Of a DNA stretch of 64,000 nt, positions 51,199 to 60,600 are shown in pieces. The notes under the pieces were generated by a model. It was given only the letters and a program-made list of their open reading frames with translations, searched no databases and had not been told where the DNA came from. The stretch is from Pseudomonadales bacterium. GTDB taxonomy: Bacteria > Pseudomonadota > Gammaproteobacteria > Pseudomonadales > Azotimanducaceae. The translations under genes were made by a program, and so were the position numbers. The stretch's first letter is position 1. The number at the start of each line of letters is the position of its first letter. Where the stretch lies: contig JAWKZN010000001.1 of assembly GCA_041395945.1 (NCBI GenBank), forward strand, positions 186,001 through 250,000. The letters are read 5' to 3'.

Positions 51199-51975
51199 TC
51201 AGCGGCTCTGGTCCCGCCCGCGGGACTGGATATCCGCGCGCCGCGCCGCGACCTTGTCCGCAGTGACCTCCGCGCGGCCGTGCGCGGTGCTGGCTTTCAG
51301 CTCCATGTCGAGTCCCTCGGCGAGAGTAGTGTCCCATCCTGCATCCATGATGCGCAGGATTTCGGCTCGGGTGACAGGTTCGGTACTGATAATGTCCCTG
51401 GCCAGTGACTCGCAGGTGGGCAGCAGGTCTTCCGGTGTAACGACTCGATTCACCAGACCCCAGGCGCAGGCCGTCTGCGCATCGAGGAAGTTTCCGGTAA
51501 GCGAGAGCTCCTTGGCGCGGTTGATTCCGATCAGACGCGGCAGCCGCTGAGAAAGCCCCCAGCCCGGCACCACCCCTACCCGTGCGTGTGTGTCGGCGAA
51601 ACGGGCTTCGGTGGATGCGATCAGGAAATCGCACATCAGCGCCAGCTCGAAGCCCCCCGTGATTGCGAAGCCGTTGATTGCACCGATGACGGGCTTGCGC
51701 ACCGCAGCGAGGGCGTCGCTGAGATTGCGTGAGCTGATCGTAGTGCCCGGATCCCGTTCGCCGCCGAGTTCCTTGAGATCGAGTCCGACCGTAAAGGCGC
51801 GTCCGGCACCGGTGAGAATGATCACCTCGGTGGCCGGGTCATCGGCCAGTTCGAAGAAGGTCTCAGTGATGGCGTTGCGCAGGGGTGTGGACAGCGCGTT
51901 GAGCGCTTCGGGTCGATTCAGGGTGACCCGGGTTATCCCGAGATCTCTGTCGACGAGAATCAGTGGCTGGCTCAT
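51199..51975 (-). CDS. Enoyl-CoA hydratase/isomerase family protein
   Basis: A 258-residue crotonase: ITRVTLNRPEALNALS, ILTGAGRAFTVGLDLKELG, INGFAITGGFELALMCD and FADTHARVGVVPGWGLSQRL, with the FELALMCD Glu in place. The frame is open to 52101, but the family begins at MSQPLILVDRD, giving 51975. It is not closely similar to the crotonase at 2127 (the inter-motif loop is much shorter). Confidence 0.9.
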   Translation of the reverse strand: MSQPLILVDRDLGITRVTLNRPEALNALSTPLRNAITETFFELADDPATEVIILTGAGRAFTVGLDLKELGGERDPGTTISSRNLSDALAAVRKPVIGAINGFAITGGFELALMCDFLIASTEARFADTHARVGVVPGWGLSQRLPRLIGINRAKELSLTGNFLDAQTACAWGLVNRVVTPEDLLPTCESLARDIISTEPVTRAEILRIMDAGWDTTLAEGLDMELKASTAHGRAEVTADKVAARRADIQSRGRDQSR

Positions 51976-52220
51976 GGGATTCCTACTCTGGAAGGCTCGT
52001 CTGGCGGAGTGCCTGGCAGATGCGGGGTCTGGGCGCATCCCTCGCAGCTGGTGCCGAGGCGTGTTCCGGCGGCCATGGTAGGCCCCACGGTCAGAGGACA
52101 CAACGCGGTCAGCCGCCTCAGGCGTCCCGGATCAGTCAGGGGTTCCCCCAGCCTATGCTCGCGTGATTCAGTGAGCTAGGATTGAAAAGAGGCTCAGTCC
52201 GGTGGCAGTGCCTCTATTGC

Positions 52221-52248
52221 TGGAGATTCGTGATTGTGGAGATTCGTG
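52221..52248. repeat. 12-bp direct repeat in the CHAD-like gene leader
   Basis: TGGAGATTCGTG occurs at 52221-52232 and 52237-52248, with four bases between, 16 bases before the chosen start codon at 52264. Each copy carries a GGAG that could serve as a ribosome binding site. The duplication makes the true start of the downstream gene less certain. Confidence 0.75.
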
Positions 52249-52263
52249 CAGGTGTACGGCCGA

Positions 52264-53211
52264 ATGCAGTTTGCAGACTATATCGTTAGCGTTGCGCTGC
52301 AATCGCTGACCCGCAGTCTGCTCAGATTGCGGGACCCGGATGCGGGTCTTCCAGACTCGGAGGCACGGCTGCTTGCAGGTCAGGCGGAGGAGCTGTTGTC
52401 GCTCTGGCAGATGATGCAATGGTCCGTGGGCAAGCTGCAACACGATGCGGCCCGCCGGGATTTGCGTGAGATCGTCGCGATCTGCACCCGTGAAGAGGCT
52501 CCTGAGATTCGGGGTGCGCGTCGATTGCTGCAGTCAGCCGGGGCCGACTCTGAGGAAGCAGCCGGTCTTGCTGACTTCATCGCAGGCGCCCCGGCTGTGG
52601 ATTCCGGGGGTATTTCTCACACCCTGTGCGACCGTCTGAGTTGTCTGTTGCAGGATGAGTCTGCCCGCTGGCGCGAGTATCAGCCCCTGCGTCAGGTTGC
52701 CGAGGAGGCGCTGATCGAACATGGCATGCTGCGTGCGTTCGAACGGGCGGAGAAGCTGGTCAAACGCCTCGATCTCATTGCAGCCGAAGGGCAGAGTGCT
52801 TCGCAGAAGCGGCTGCTGCGTGCCGCGCGATGGCTGCGACACTGTACTCACCATCTGGAACTTCTTCGACCCGCACTGTCTGAAGCTGGCAGAACGCGAC
52901 GCTGGCATCTCACGAGGCTGGCTGTGAAGGTTGAGGATCAGCTGGAACTGGAGGCCTTTGCCCGTACGCTGCGCAGGTCGGGTATCAAGGGGAAGGTGGC
53001 TGCACGGCTGGAAAAAGTGCTGCGACGGGAGCGCCGTCATCTTGCCAAACAGCGTGGAAAGCTGGTGGCGGGTGCCTTCGTCGGAGCAACGCAGTCTTAC
53101 CGGGAGGAAATCGCGGCGGCGGTAGAGCAGCTGGGACTGAAGGAGATCGTACTGCTGCCACTGGAAGCGCGAGGAGGGGTCGTGGATACGGGTGGGCCCC
53201 AGTCGTTTTAG
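52264..53211 (+). CDS. CHAD-like helical protein
   Basis: A 315-residue, strongly helical protein rich in Arg and Leu. Two internal stretches resemble CHAD (conserved histidine alpha-helical) domains that bind polyphosphate: KLQHDAARRDLREIVAICT with RGARRLLQ, and RAARWLRHCTHHLELLRPAL with RRWHLTRLAVKVEDQLELEAF. Conserved His and Arg faces are visible but the match is loose, so the assignment is tentative. Start choices run from TTG 52234 to ATG 52264. It lies about 95 bp upstream of the selenoprotein candidate on the same strand. Confidence 0.6.
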   Translation: MQFADYIVSVALQSLTRSLLRLRDPDAGLPDSEARLLAGQAEELLSLWQMMQWSVGKLQHDAARRDLREIVAICTREEAPEIRGARRLLQSAGADSEEAAGLADFIAGAPAVDSGGISHTLCDRLSCLLQDESARWREYQPLRQVAEEALIEHGMLRAFERAEKLVKRLDLIAAEGQSASQKRLLRAARWLRHCTHHLELLRPALSEAGRTRRWHLTRLAVKVEDQLELEAFARTLRRSGIKGKVAARLEKVLRRERRHLAKQRGKLVAGAFVGATQSYREEIAAAVEQLGLKEIVLLPLEARGGVVDTGGPQSF

Positions 53212-53306
53212 CGGGGCGAGTCCAGAAAGTGCGTGCCCCGAAAGAAAACTCAGCAGAGAAAACGCACCCGGAACTGCACCAGAATAAAATGAGAAAGGAA
53301 GGCTTG

Positions 53307-53912
53307 ATGAATGACCGATTATTGATACGGCGACTGATACGGCGACTGTTCGCATCGGCACTGGGTGTCCTGGGAATGATGGCGGTGTGCGCCGCTGCCG
53401 ATTCCTATTCAGACGCCTGGGGTCCCGCGGTCGGCAGTCAGCTGCCGGTGCTGGAAGCCCATGATCAGTCCGGTCGGGTGCAGACCCTGGCGGAGCTCAC
53501 AGGGGAGCGTGGCCTGCTGCTCTTCATGAGCCGCTCGGTGGACTGGTGACCCTTCTGCAAACGCCAGTTGGTCCAACTGGCACAGTGGCAGGAGCGGTAC
53601 GGGAAGCTGGGTGTGCGGGTTGCGGCGATGACCTATGACGATCGTGCCATTCTCAGTGCGTTTCACAGCGAGCAGTCGCTGGGCTTTCCGCTGCTGCAGG
53701 ATGAAGGCCTGAAGCATGTGAATGCCTACGGAATCCGCAATGAGGCCTATGTGGAGGGAGACGCCGGCTACGGCATCCCGCACCCTGGTGTTCTGTATGT
53801 GAACGCCGAAGGTACCATTCTGGCCAAATTTGCGGAGACCGGCTATCGCGAAAGACCACAAATGGAGGACATTTACGCCGCTGTCGCTGCAACCGCAGGA
53901 GGAGCGGACTGA
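53307..53912 (+). CDS. Redoxin-domain selenoprotein, UxxC active site read through an in-frame TGA
   Basis: 201 residues if the TGA at 53547-53549 (codon 81) is read as selenocysteine. The first half is a signal or anchor segment (LFASALGVLGMMAVCAAADS) and a redoxin start (GSQLPVLEAHDQSGRVQTLAEL). The active site is SRSVDW-U-PFCKRQL, exactly where cysteine-type homologues have WCPFC. After the TGA the same frame continues without a stop through a full AhpC/TSA-like domain (VRVAAMTYDD, FPLLQDEGLKHVNAYGIRNEAY, GIPHPGVLYVN and GYRERPQMEDI). A stem-loop suited to SECIS follows the TGA. AAAGGAAGG precedes the ATG at 53307. It would be a periplasmic thiol or peroxide reductase. Confidence 0.88.
53563..53581 (+). 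promoter_or_regulatory. Candidate bacterial SECIS element
   Basis: GCCAGTT (53563-53569) pairs perfectly with AACTGGC (53575-53581) around the loop GGTCC. In RNA the loop begins GGUC, as in the SelB-binding loop of E. coli fdhF. The first loop G lies 20 bases after the end of the UGA (53547-53549), within the 16-37 base window known for bacterial SECIS elements. It is inside the coding sequence, as required in bacteria. Confidence 0.8.
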
Positions 53913-53970
53913 TCCTGTGAATGGTTGATTTGCGCCTCGAACTTATTGACCACACCAGTTAAGCCTTGCG

Positions 53971-54846
53971 ATGAATATGGTGAGATTACGGCGGCCACGG
54001 TGGCTGCACCGATTGCTGGTGATGGCCATCGTGCCTCTGGCAGGCTGTGTTTCTGTGGTCTCGAACCTGACTTCCGGTTTCACCGAGGGGCTTGGCAAAG
54101 CGATCCTGGATAATCCCGATCTGCAGATGGTGCAGGACGGCGCGCCGGCCTATCTCCTCCTGATGGACGGACTGCTGGCGCAGAATCCGGACAACGCCAG
54201 CCTTCTGCTGCAGAGCTCCCGTCTCAAGTCTGCCTACACCGCAGCATTCGTCAGCGATCCGGAGCGGGCCGTACTGCTGGCCGGTCAGGCGTTCCGGGAT
54301 GCAGAACGGGCAGTATGCGTGTCACTGAAAAACGCCTGCGGATTGCGCAATCGGGACTATGCTGAGTACGAAACCTGGCTCGCACAGCGGAAAGCCAATG
54401 AGGTGGACCTGCTCTATCAGCTCGGTGGCAGCTGGGCAGGCTGGATTCAGGCCAACAGTGATGATTTCGCCGCGATAGCAGAACTCGGCAGAGTGAAGGC
54501 CCTCATGCTGCGAATCGCAGAAATCGATGAAACCTACGATCATGGCGGCCCCCATCTGTATCTCGGGGTCTTCGAGACGCTGCTGCCACCCGCCATGGGT
54601 GGCCGGCCCGAGGTGGGACGGCGCCACTTCGAGACCGCCATCGAGATTTCACACGGCGAGCTTCTGATGACCAAGGTCATGTTTGCGGATCAGTATGCCC
54701 GTCTGGTCTTCGATCGTGCCCTGCATGACGAGCTGCTCAATGAGGTGGTCGCCGCCGATCCTGCAGGCCCCGGACTTACCCTGATCAACACCGTGGCCCA
54801 GCGCCGCGCGAAGCAACTACTGGACAGTGCTGATGACTATTTTTAG
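53971..54846 (+). CDS. TRAP transporter TatT-type lipoprotein
   Basis: A 291-residue lipoprotein with signal LLVMAIVPLAGC, where LAGC is a clear lipobox, followed by an all-helical TPR-like domain (GAPAYLLLMDGLLAQNPDNASLLLQSS; ERAVLLAGQAFRDAERAVC). This matches the T-component of TRAP transporters first described in Treponema (TatT). It forms a periplasmic complex with the solute-binding protein TatP, here encoded next with a 20-base overlap. It starts 58 bp after the selenoprotein gene. Confidence 0.88.
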   Translation: MNMVRLRRPRWLHRLLVMAIVPLAGCVSVVSNLTSGFTEGLGKAILDNPDLQMVQDGAPAYLLLMDGLLAQNPDNASLLLQSSRLKSAYTAAFVSDPERAVLLAGQAFRDAERAVCVSLKNACGLRNRDYAEYETWLAQRKANEVDLLYQLGGSWAGWIQANSDDFAAIAELGRVKALMLRIAEIDETYDHGGPHLYLGVFETLLPPAMGGRPEVGRRHFETAIEISHGELLMTKVMFADQYARLVFDRALHDELLNEVVAADPAGPGLTLINTVAQRRAKQLLDSADDYF

Positions 54847-55894
54847 AGAGCGCCTGATCGACATTCACCCCCTGTTCACCGGCGGCTGGCGGACACACCG
54901 CGTACTGAAACTGGCAGTGATTGTTGCGCTGCTGGGACTGGCATCCGTTTCTCACGCCGTGGTCTTCAAGGTCGCCACCCTGTCACCGGATGGCTCCATC
55001 TGGATGAAGGTGCTGCGGGAAGGGGCGAAGGAGGTAGCACAGCGCACGTCCGAACGGGTGACCTTCAAGTTCTATCCCGGCGGGGTGATGGGAGACGACA
55101 AGGCGGTACTGCGGAAAATCCGGGTCGGCCAGCTGCATGGCGCGGTGCTCACGGCGGGTGGACTCAATCAGGCCTACACCGACCTGCAGCTTTATACACT
55201 GCCCATGCTGTTTCGCGACCTCGAGGAGGTTGATGCCGTGCGCGCGCAGATGGACCCGGTGCTGATGAAGGGCCTGCGCGAGGCAGGGTATGTCGGCTTC
55301 GGGATTTCTGAAGTGGGTTTCGCCTATGCCATGTCCAAGACACCGGTTGCCACCTATGAGGACGTGAAGGCACAGAAGGTGTGGATTCCGGATGGCGATC
55401 AGGGCGCAGAGCAGACCGTGGCGAGCTTTGACATCACACCGATTCCGCTGTCCATCGCCGATGTGCTGAGCGGATTGCAGACCGGCCTGATCAACAGTGT
55501 GGCTGTACCGCCCGTCGGCGCGATAGCGCTGCAGTGGCACACACAACTCAAGCATGTCTATGACCTGCCGCTGATGTATGTCTATGGTCTGCTTGCCATC
55601 AACGACAAACAGTTCGACAAGGTGGACGCGGCTGATCAGGAGGTGGTGCTCGAAGTCATGAGCGAGGTCGTGCGACGCGTCAACGACCAGAACCGGGTTG
55701 ATCATGAACGCGCGGTGGAGGTTCTGAAAGACCAGGGACTGGTCTGGGCAGTACCGGATCCGACAGAGGCTGCGCGCTGGCAGAGGATGGCGGATACCGC
55801 ATCCCGTGAACTGGTGGAAGGTGGAATCGTGTCGGAGGCCCTCTACGAGCAGCTTCTGCTGATTCGATCCGCATACCGAGAAGGTCTTGATTGA
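54833..55894 (+). CDS. TRAP transporter solute-binding protein (DctP/TatP)
   Basis: A 353-residue periplasmic protein. The signal segment VLKLAVIVALLGLASVSHA is followed by VVFKVATLSPDGSIWMKVLREG, VTFKFYPGGVMGDDKAVLRKIRVGQLHGA and MSKTPVATYEDVKAQKVWIPDG, the DctP pattern with the conserved Arg that binds carboxylates. The ATG at 54833 and a GTG at 54827 are both possible; both lie inside the end of the TatT gene, implying coupling. The association with TatT suggests a hydrophobic or unusual ligand. Confidence 0.9.
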   Translation: MTIFRERLIDIHPLFTGGWRTHRVLKLAVIVALLGLASVSHAVVFKVATLSPDGSIWMKVLREGAKEVAQRTSERVTFKFYPGGVMGDDKAVLRKIRVGQLHGAVLTAGGLNQAYTDLQLYTLPMLFRDLEEVDAVRAQMDPVLMKGLREAGYVGFGISEVGFAYAMSKTPVATYEDVKAQKVWIPDGDQGAEQTVASFDITPIPLSIADVLSGLQTGLINSVAVPPVGAIALQWHTQLKHVYDLPLMYVYGLLAINDKQFDKVDAADQEVVLEVMSEVVRRVNDQNRVDHERAVEVLKDQGLVWAVPDPTEAARWQRMADTASRELVEGGIVSEALYEQLLLIRSAYREGLD

Positions 55895-56348
55895 CAGGCT
55901 GATCGTCCGGCTCCGCTTTATCGAAAGCGGGCTGATGGTAGTGCTGCTGTGTGCGATGATCCTCGTCGCCGCCTATCAGGTCATTGCCCGGAATTTTTTC
56001 GACTCCGGCGTACTCTGGGGCGACTCAATGGTGCGTGTGCTGGTGCTCTGGGTCACCTTCGTGGGGGCGACCATCGCCTCCCGGAACGACGAGCACATCC
56101 GCATGGATCTGCTGTCCCGCTTCATCAAGCCCGGATTCGAAGAAGTATTGCGCAGATTCCGCAGTCTCTTCACCAGCATCATTGCAGCCGTGTTTGCCTG
56201 GTACAGCCTGCAGTTCGTGCTGCTCGACTATGAAGACGGCGTCATCGCTTTTGCCGGAATCCCGGCCTGGGTGTGCGAGTCGGTAATGCCATTCGGCGGG
56301 GCACTGATCAGTCTGCGCTATCTGCTGCACACGGTTCGATCGACATGA
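55887..56348 (+). CDS. TRAP transporter small permease (DctQ)
   Basis: A 153-residue protein with four membrane helices: ESGLMVVLLCAMILVAAYQVIARN, VLVLWVTFVGATIASR, SLFTSIIAAVFAWYSLQ and CESVMPFGGALISLRYLL. The N-terminal QVIARNFF and the DEHIRMDLL segments are typical of DctQ. The start is TTG at 55887, eight bases inside the DctP gene; no ATG gives the full first helix. Confidence 0.85.
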   Translation: MIDRLIVRLRFIESGLMVVLLCAMILVAAYQVIARNFFDSGVLWGDSMVRVLVLWVTFVGATIASRNDEHIRMDLLSRFIKPGFEEVLRRFRSLFTSIIAAVFAWYSLQFVLLDYEDGVIAFAGIPAWVCESVMPFGGALISLRYLLHTVRST

Positions 56349-57628
56349 TCTGGCTGGGAATCCTGGTCATCCTTGCAGCCGCTCTGGCAGGCGCTCCTCT
56401 GTTCGCAGTGCTTATGGCCTGCGCGATGCTGGGATTCGTTTCCGCAGACATCGATCTGGCCATCGTCGCCATTGAGGTCTATCGGATCGTCGACACGCCA
56501 CTGCTCGTCGCACTGCCACTGTTCACCTACGCCGGTTACGTGCTTGCGGAGGCGAAAACATCCGAGCGCCTGGTGAATCTGGTGCAGAGTATTTTCGGCG
56601 GATTGCCCAGTGGTCTCGCCCTGGTGGGTTTCGTCGCCTGCGCACTGTTCACTGCGCTGACCGGCGCATCCGGAGTGACCATCGTTGCGCTGGGTGCTCT
56701 GCTGCTGCCGGCGCTGGTCAGATCCGGTTACGACGAGCGCTTCGCACTGGGACTGGTAACCACCTCCGGCAGTCTCGGACTGCTGCTGGTCCCCTCCGTG
56801 CCGCTGATACTCTACGGAATCATTGCCCAGCAGCTGGATGTGGGCGAGAGCTTCACGATCTCCGAGCTTTTTCTCGCGGGGGTAGTGCCCATGCTGCTCA
56901 TGCTGGCACTGCTCATCGCATTCACCCTCTGGCGGCATCGGGACGGTCGTATCGAACAGATTCCCTTCTCCGGCAGAGTGCTGCTGCAGGCGCTTACTGA
57001 TGCACGCTGGGAACTGCCACTGCCCGTCATCGTTCTGGGCGGCATCTATTCCGGTTATTTCGCCATCTCCGAGGCGGCAGCAGTGACCGCGCTCTATGTC
57101 ACACTGGCGGAAGTCGTGCTGTATCGGGAAGTCTCCTGGACCAAACTGCCGAAGGTCATGATCGACTCGATGGTGATGGTCGGCGGCATCATGCTGGTAC
57201 TGGGCGTTGCTCTGGCGTTCACAAACTTCCTGGTCGACGCGGAGGTACCCCAGGCGCTGTTTCACTTCATGCAGACACATGTCGAGAGCACGCTGGGCTT
57301 CCTGCTGCTGCTCAATGTCTTTCTGCTCATGCTTGGTGCGATGCTGGATATTTTTTCAGCGCTGGTGATTGTGGTGCCGCTGATACTGCCGGTGGCCGCG
57401 GGGTACGGCATACATCCGGTGCATCTCGGCATCATCTTTCTCGCCAATATGCAGATCGGCTACTTCACGCCCCCTGTCGGCATGAATCTGTTTATCGCGA
57501 GCTATCGATTCAAGAAGCCGCTGGTGGAACTGTATATGGCCAGTCTGCCATTCATGCTGGTGCTGCTGATCGCGCTGGCGCTCATCACCTATGTACCCTG
57601 GTTCAGCATGGTACTGATCAGAGACTGA
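56345..57628 (+). CDS. TRAP transporter large permease (DctM)
   Basis: A 427-residue permease with about twelve hydrophobic helices. Typical DctM features are the first helix LGILVILAAALAGAPLF, PLFTYAGYVLAEAKTSERLV, ALTGASGVTIVALGALLLP and the late NMQIGYFTPPVGMNLFIAS motif. The ATG at 56345 overlaps the dctQ stop by four bases (ATGA). Together with DctQ it moves the ligand delivered by DctP using a Na+ or H+ gradient. Confidence 0.92.
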   Translation: MIWLGILVILAAALAGAPLFAVLMACAMLGFVSADIDLAIVAIEVYRIVDTPLLVALPLFTYAGYVLAEAKTSERLVNLVQSIFGGLPSGLALVGFVACALFTALTGASGVTIVALGALLLPALVRSGYDERFALGLVTTSGSLGLLLVPSVPLILYGIIAQQLDVGESFTISELFLAGVVPMLLMLALLIAFTLWRHRDGRIEQIPFSGRVLLQALTDARWELPLPVIVLGGIYSGYFAISEAAAVTALYVTLAEVVLYREVSWTKLPKVMIDSMVMVGGIMLVLGVALAFTNFLVDAEVPQALFHFMQTHVESTLGFLLLLNVFLLMLGAMLDIFSALVIVVPLILPVAAGYGIHPVHLGIIFLANMQIGYFTPPVGMNLFIASYRFKKPLVELYMASLPFMLVLLIALALITYVPWFSMVLIRD

Positions 57629-57672
57629 CGGATCCGGGAGGATGCGGTCGAGGTGTGGCGCAGGGCCTGCTG

Positions 57673-60600
57673 CTATTTTCCGTGCAGAACCCGGACGTTT
57701 GGCGCCAGCATGGGACGGATGCTGGCCAGGGGGACCGGTTTGCTGAACAGATAGCCCTGGGCGAATTCGCATTCGTTGCTCTGCAGGAACTCGAGCTGCG
57801 CCCGGGTTTCCACCCCTTCCGCGACCACGCTCATGTTCAGTCTATGGGCCATGGCGATCACCGCTGAGGTGATGGCCATGTCGTCCGCGCTGCCGGGAAT
57901 ATCCATGATGAAACTGCGATCGACCTTCACTGTGTCAATGGGAAATTTCTTCAGATAGTTGAGTGAAGAATAACCGGTACCGAAGTCGTCGATCGCCAGT
58001 TTCAAGCCGAGCCCGTGGAGCTTCCGGACCGTCTGGTTGGCAGCTTCGACCTCGCTCATGAGCATGGTTTCGGTGATCTCGATTTCGAGACAGGCCGGGT
58101 TCAGACCGGACTCCCGGAGGGCGCGGCGGATGTTGGCAACCAGATTCGGATCCTTGAACTGACGGGGCGACATGTTGATCGCGATCTCGAGCTCGGCGCC
58201 CTGCTGGTCGCTGAGCAGTTTCCCCGTTCTGCACGCTTCCGTGATGATCCAGTTGCCCATGTCAACGATCGCACCCGTCTCTTCCGCGATATCGATAAAT
58301 TCCACCGGGGAGAGGAGGCCGCGATCCGGATGATGCCATCTGATCAGGCATTCCACTCCGACGATACGCTGATCGCTGAGACGGACCTTGGGCTGGTAAA
58401 AGAGTTCAAATTCCTGCCGATCCAGTGCACGCCGCAGTTCGTATTCGGTACGCAGACGTTTCACCGCATTGGTATTCATTTCTTCGCTGTAGAACTGGAA
58501 GTTGTTTCTGCCGTGTTCCTTCGCACGGTACATGGCGAGGTCTGCGTTCTTCATCAGCGCGTTCGGGTCGCGACCGTCATCCGGGATGATGGCGATTCCG
58601 ATGCTCGGGGTTATGACCAGCTGGTGCCCCGAGATGTTGAGCGGCTGGCGCAGAGCCTTGAGTATTTTTTCGGCGACCAGGCTCGCGTCTGAGGGCGTCC
58701 GAATGTCGCTGAGAAGCACCGTGAATTCATCGCCGCCAGGACGACCTACGGTGTCCTCCTTGCGCACACAGCGGGAGAGGCGACTGGCGACTTCCTGGAG
58801 AAGCACATCGCCGATCTCGTGTCCCAGGGTATCGTTCACCCGTTTGAACTGATCGAGATCGAGGTAGAGCAGTCCGGCGAGATGGTTACCGCGCTGGGTG
58901 TGTTCGATCACCTGACTGAGTCGATCGAAGAACAGGCGTCGATTCGCAAGATCGGTGAGGGTGTCGTAGAAAGCCATGCGCTCCATGCGCCGCTGGCTCA
59001 GCTTCATCTCACTGATGTCAGCGAGCTGCACGATCAGATACTGAGGTGTCCCATCGTTGTCGCGCTGCACGACCACGTGCAGGTTCGTCCAGATCTCGAG
59101 GCTGTCGTTTCTCAGCAGACGGCGTTCGACGCGAAGCGTGTCGTCTTTACCCGTCATCAGGCGTTGCAGTGTTTCCTTGAACTGACTGCGATCCTCGGAT
59201 GGGATCAACCGGGAGATGTGCATGTTGTCGAGGCTGAGATCTTCGAATCCGAGCATTTCTGCAGCGAAGTTGTTTGCCTGAAATATCCGGCCTTCGTTGT
59301 CCACCAGCAGGATGCCGATAGGGGCGTTTTCGAAGGCGCCGCGGAAGCGCTGCTCGCTCTGGCGGAGTTTCTCTTCTGCAGATCGGAGTTCGTTGATGTC
59401 CTTGGTGACGCAGAGCACGCAGGGTGAATCGTTGATATCGACGAGCGTGGCGGAGACCAGTGCCCGGATGCTGCTGCCGTCACGGGTTTTCAGCCGCATC
59501 TCCCGGTTTGAAAACGTACCCTGCTCCGCGAGTTCTCTGGAGGCTTCCTTGAGTTCATTGGGGTCGAAAAAGGCATCGAGCTCAAGTATCGATTTCCCGA
59601 GCAGGGCTTCCCGGGAGTAACCGGAAGCGTCCACGAAGGCGGTATTGATGTCGTAGATGGAGAGATCCTGCTGTTTGAGGATGATGATGCCGTCGGGGCT
59701 GCGCAGAAAGACCTGTTCGAATTTTTCTTCGCTTTCGCGCAGCGCGGCCTCCGCGAGGGTTCGCTTGGAGATATCGCGTCCGATACACAGGACACAGAGC
59801 TCCCCGTCGATTTCGATGTAGCGGATGGATATTTCGACCGTGACCGGTTCGCCGTCCTTTCGTCTGAGCCGGACTTCGAGATCGTTGTGTTCGCCTGCGT
59901 CAAGCAGGTGCTGCACGGTCTGCTGCCTGACCAGGGGGTCGAAGAACAGACGCAGATCCATCTCCAGATAGCCGATGGCGTCTTCGCGGGTATAGCCAAG
60001 CAGCCGGGTGAATCCGGCGTTGAAGTCGAGCACCAGGGAATCTTTGTGGCGCAGAATGAGAATCGCGTCCGGACTCGTGTGGAATATCCGGGAAAACCTT
60101 GCTTCCGAGGCCCGCAGCTGATCCAGAGAGGCGTTGTGTTCACTGAGATCCTGGGCGACCAGCATCACGCCATCGTGACTCGCGGGATGCACCAGGCGGG
60201 CGTCCAGAGTGCGGGCCGCGGTTCCTGAACGTGGCGGGGAAGCGGTCGCGCCGGCTGCTGTCGAGCCGGAATCCGTACCCGTGTTCGACACGGTGGCGGA
60301 GCCAAGCACCAGCAGTGATTTCAGCTCGCTGATCCTGTCACTGGTGGAGTATGAATCCTTGAACAGCCGGGTGAATTCGGTGCGCTGATCGGCCTGCACG
60401 TAGTTGAGGATGCTGGTGCCACTCAAGCTTGCGCCTTCTGCAGCGAGGACGTTTCTCGCCTGACGATTCGCGTAGCGGATTCGGCCGCGGGCATCCAGAT
60501 CCAGAATCAGATCGGAGGTGAGATCCAGGGTGGCGAGAAACTGCTCTTCTGTTCTGATCGCAGCCGTGCTGGCGTCGTGGGCGGCGGACTGATCGAGAAT

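Noticed and set aside
53229..53912. Two separate broken genes or a nonsense-mutated redoxin
   Set aside because: Only one stop interrupts the frame, it replaces an active-site Cys exactly, and a SECIS-type stem-loop follows at the right distance. A random nonsense mutation would not be expected to show all three.
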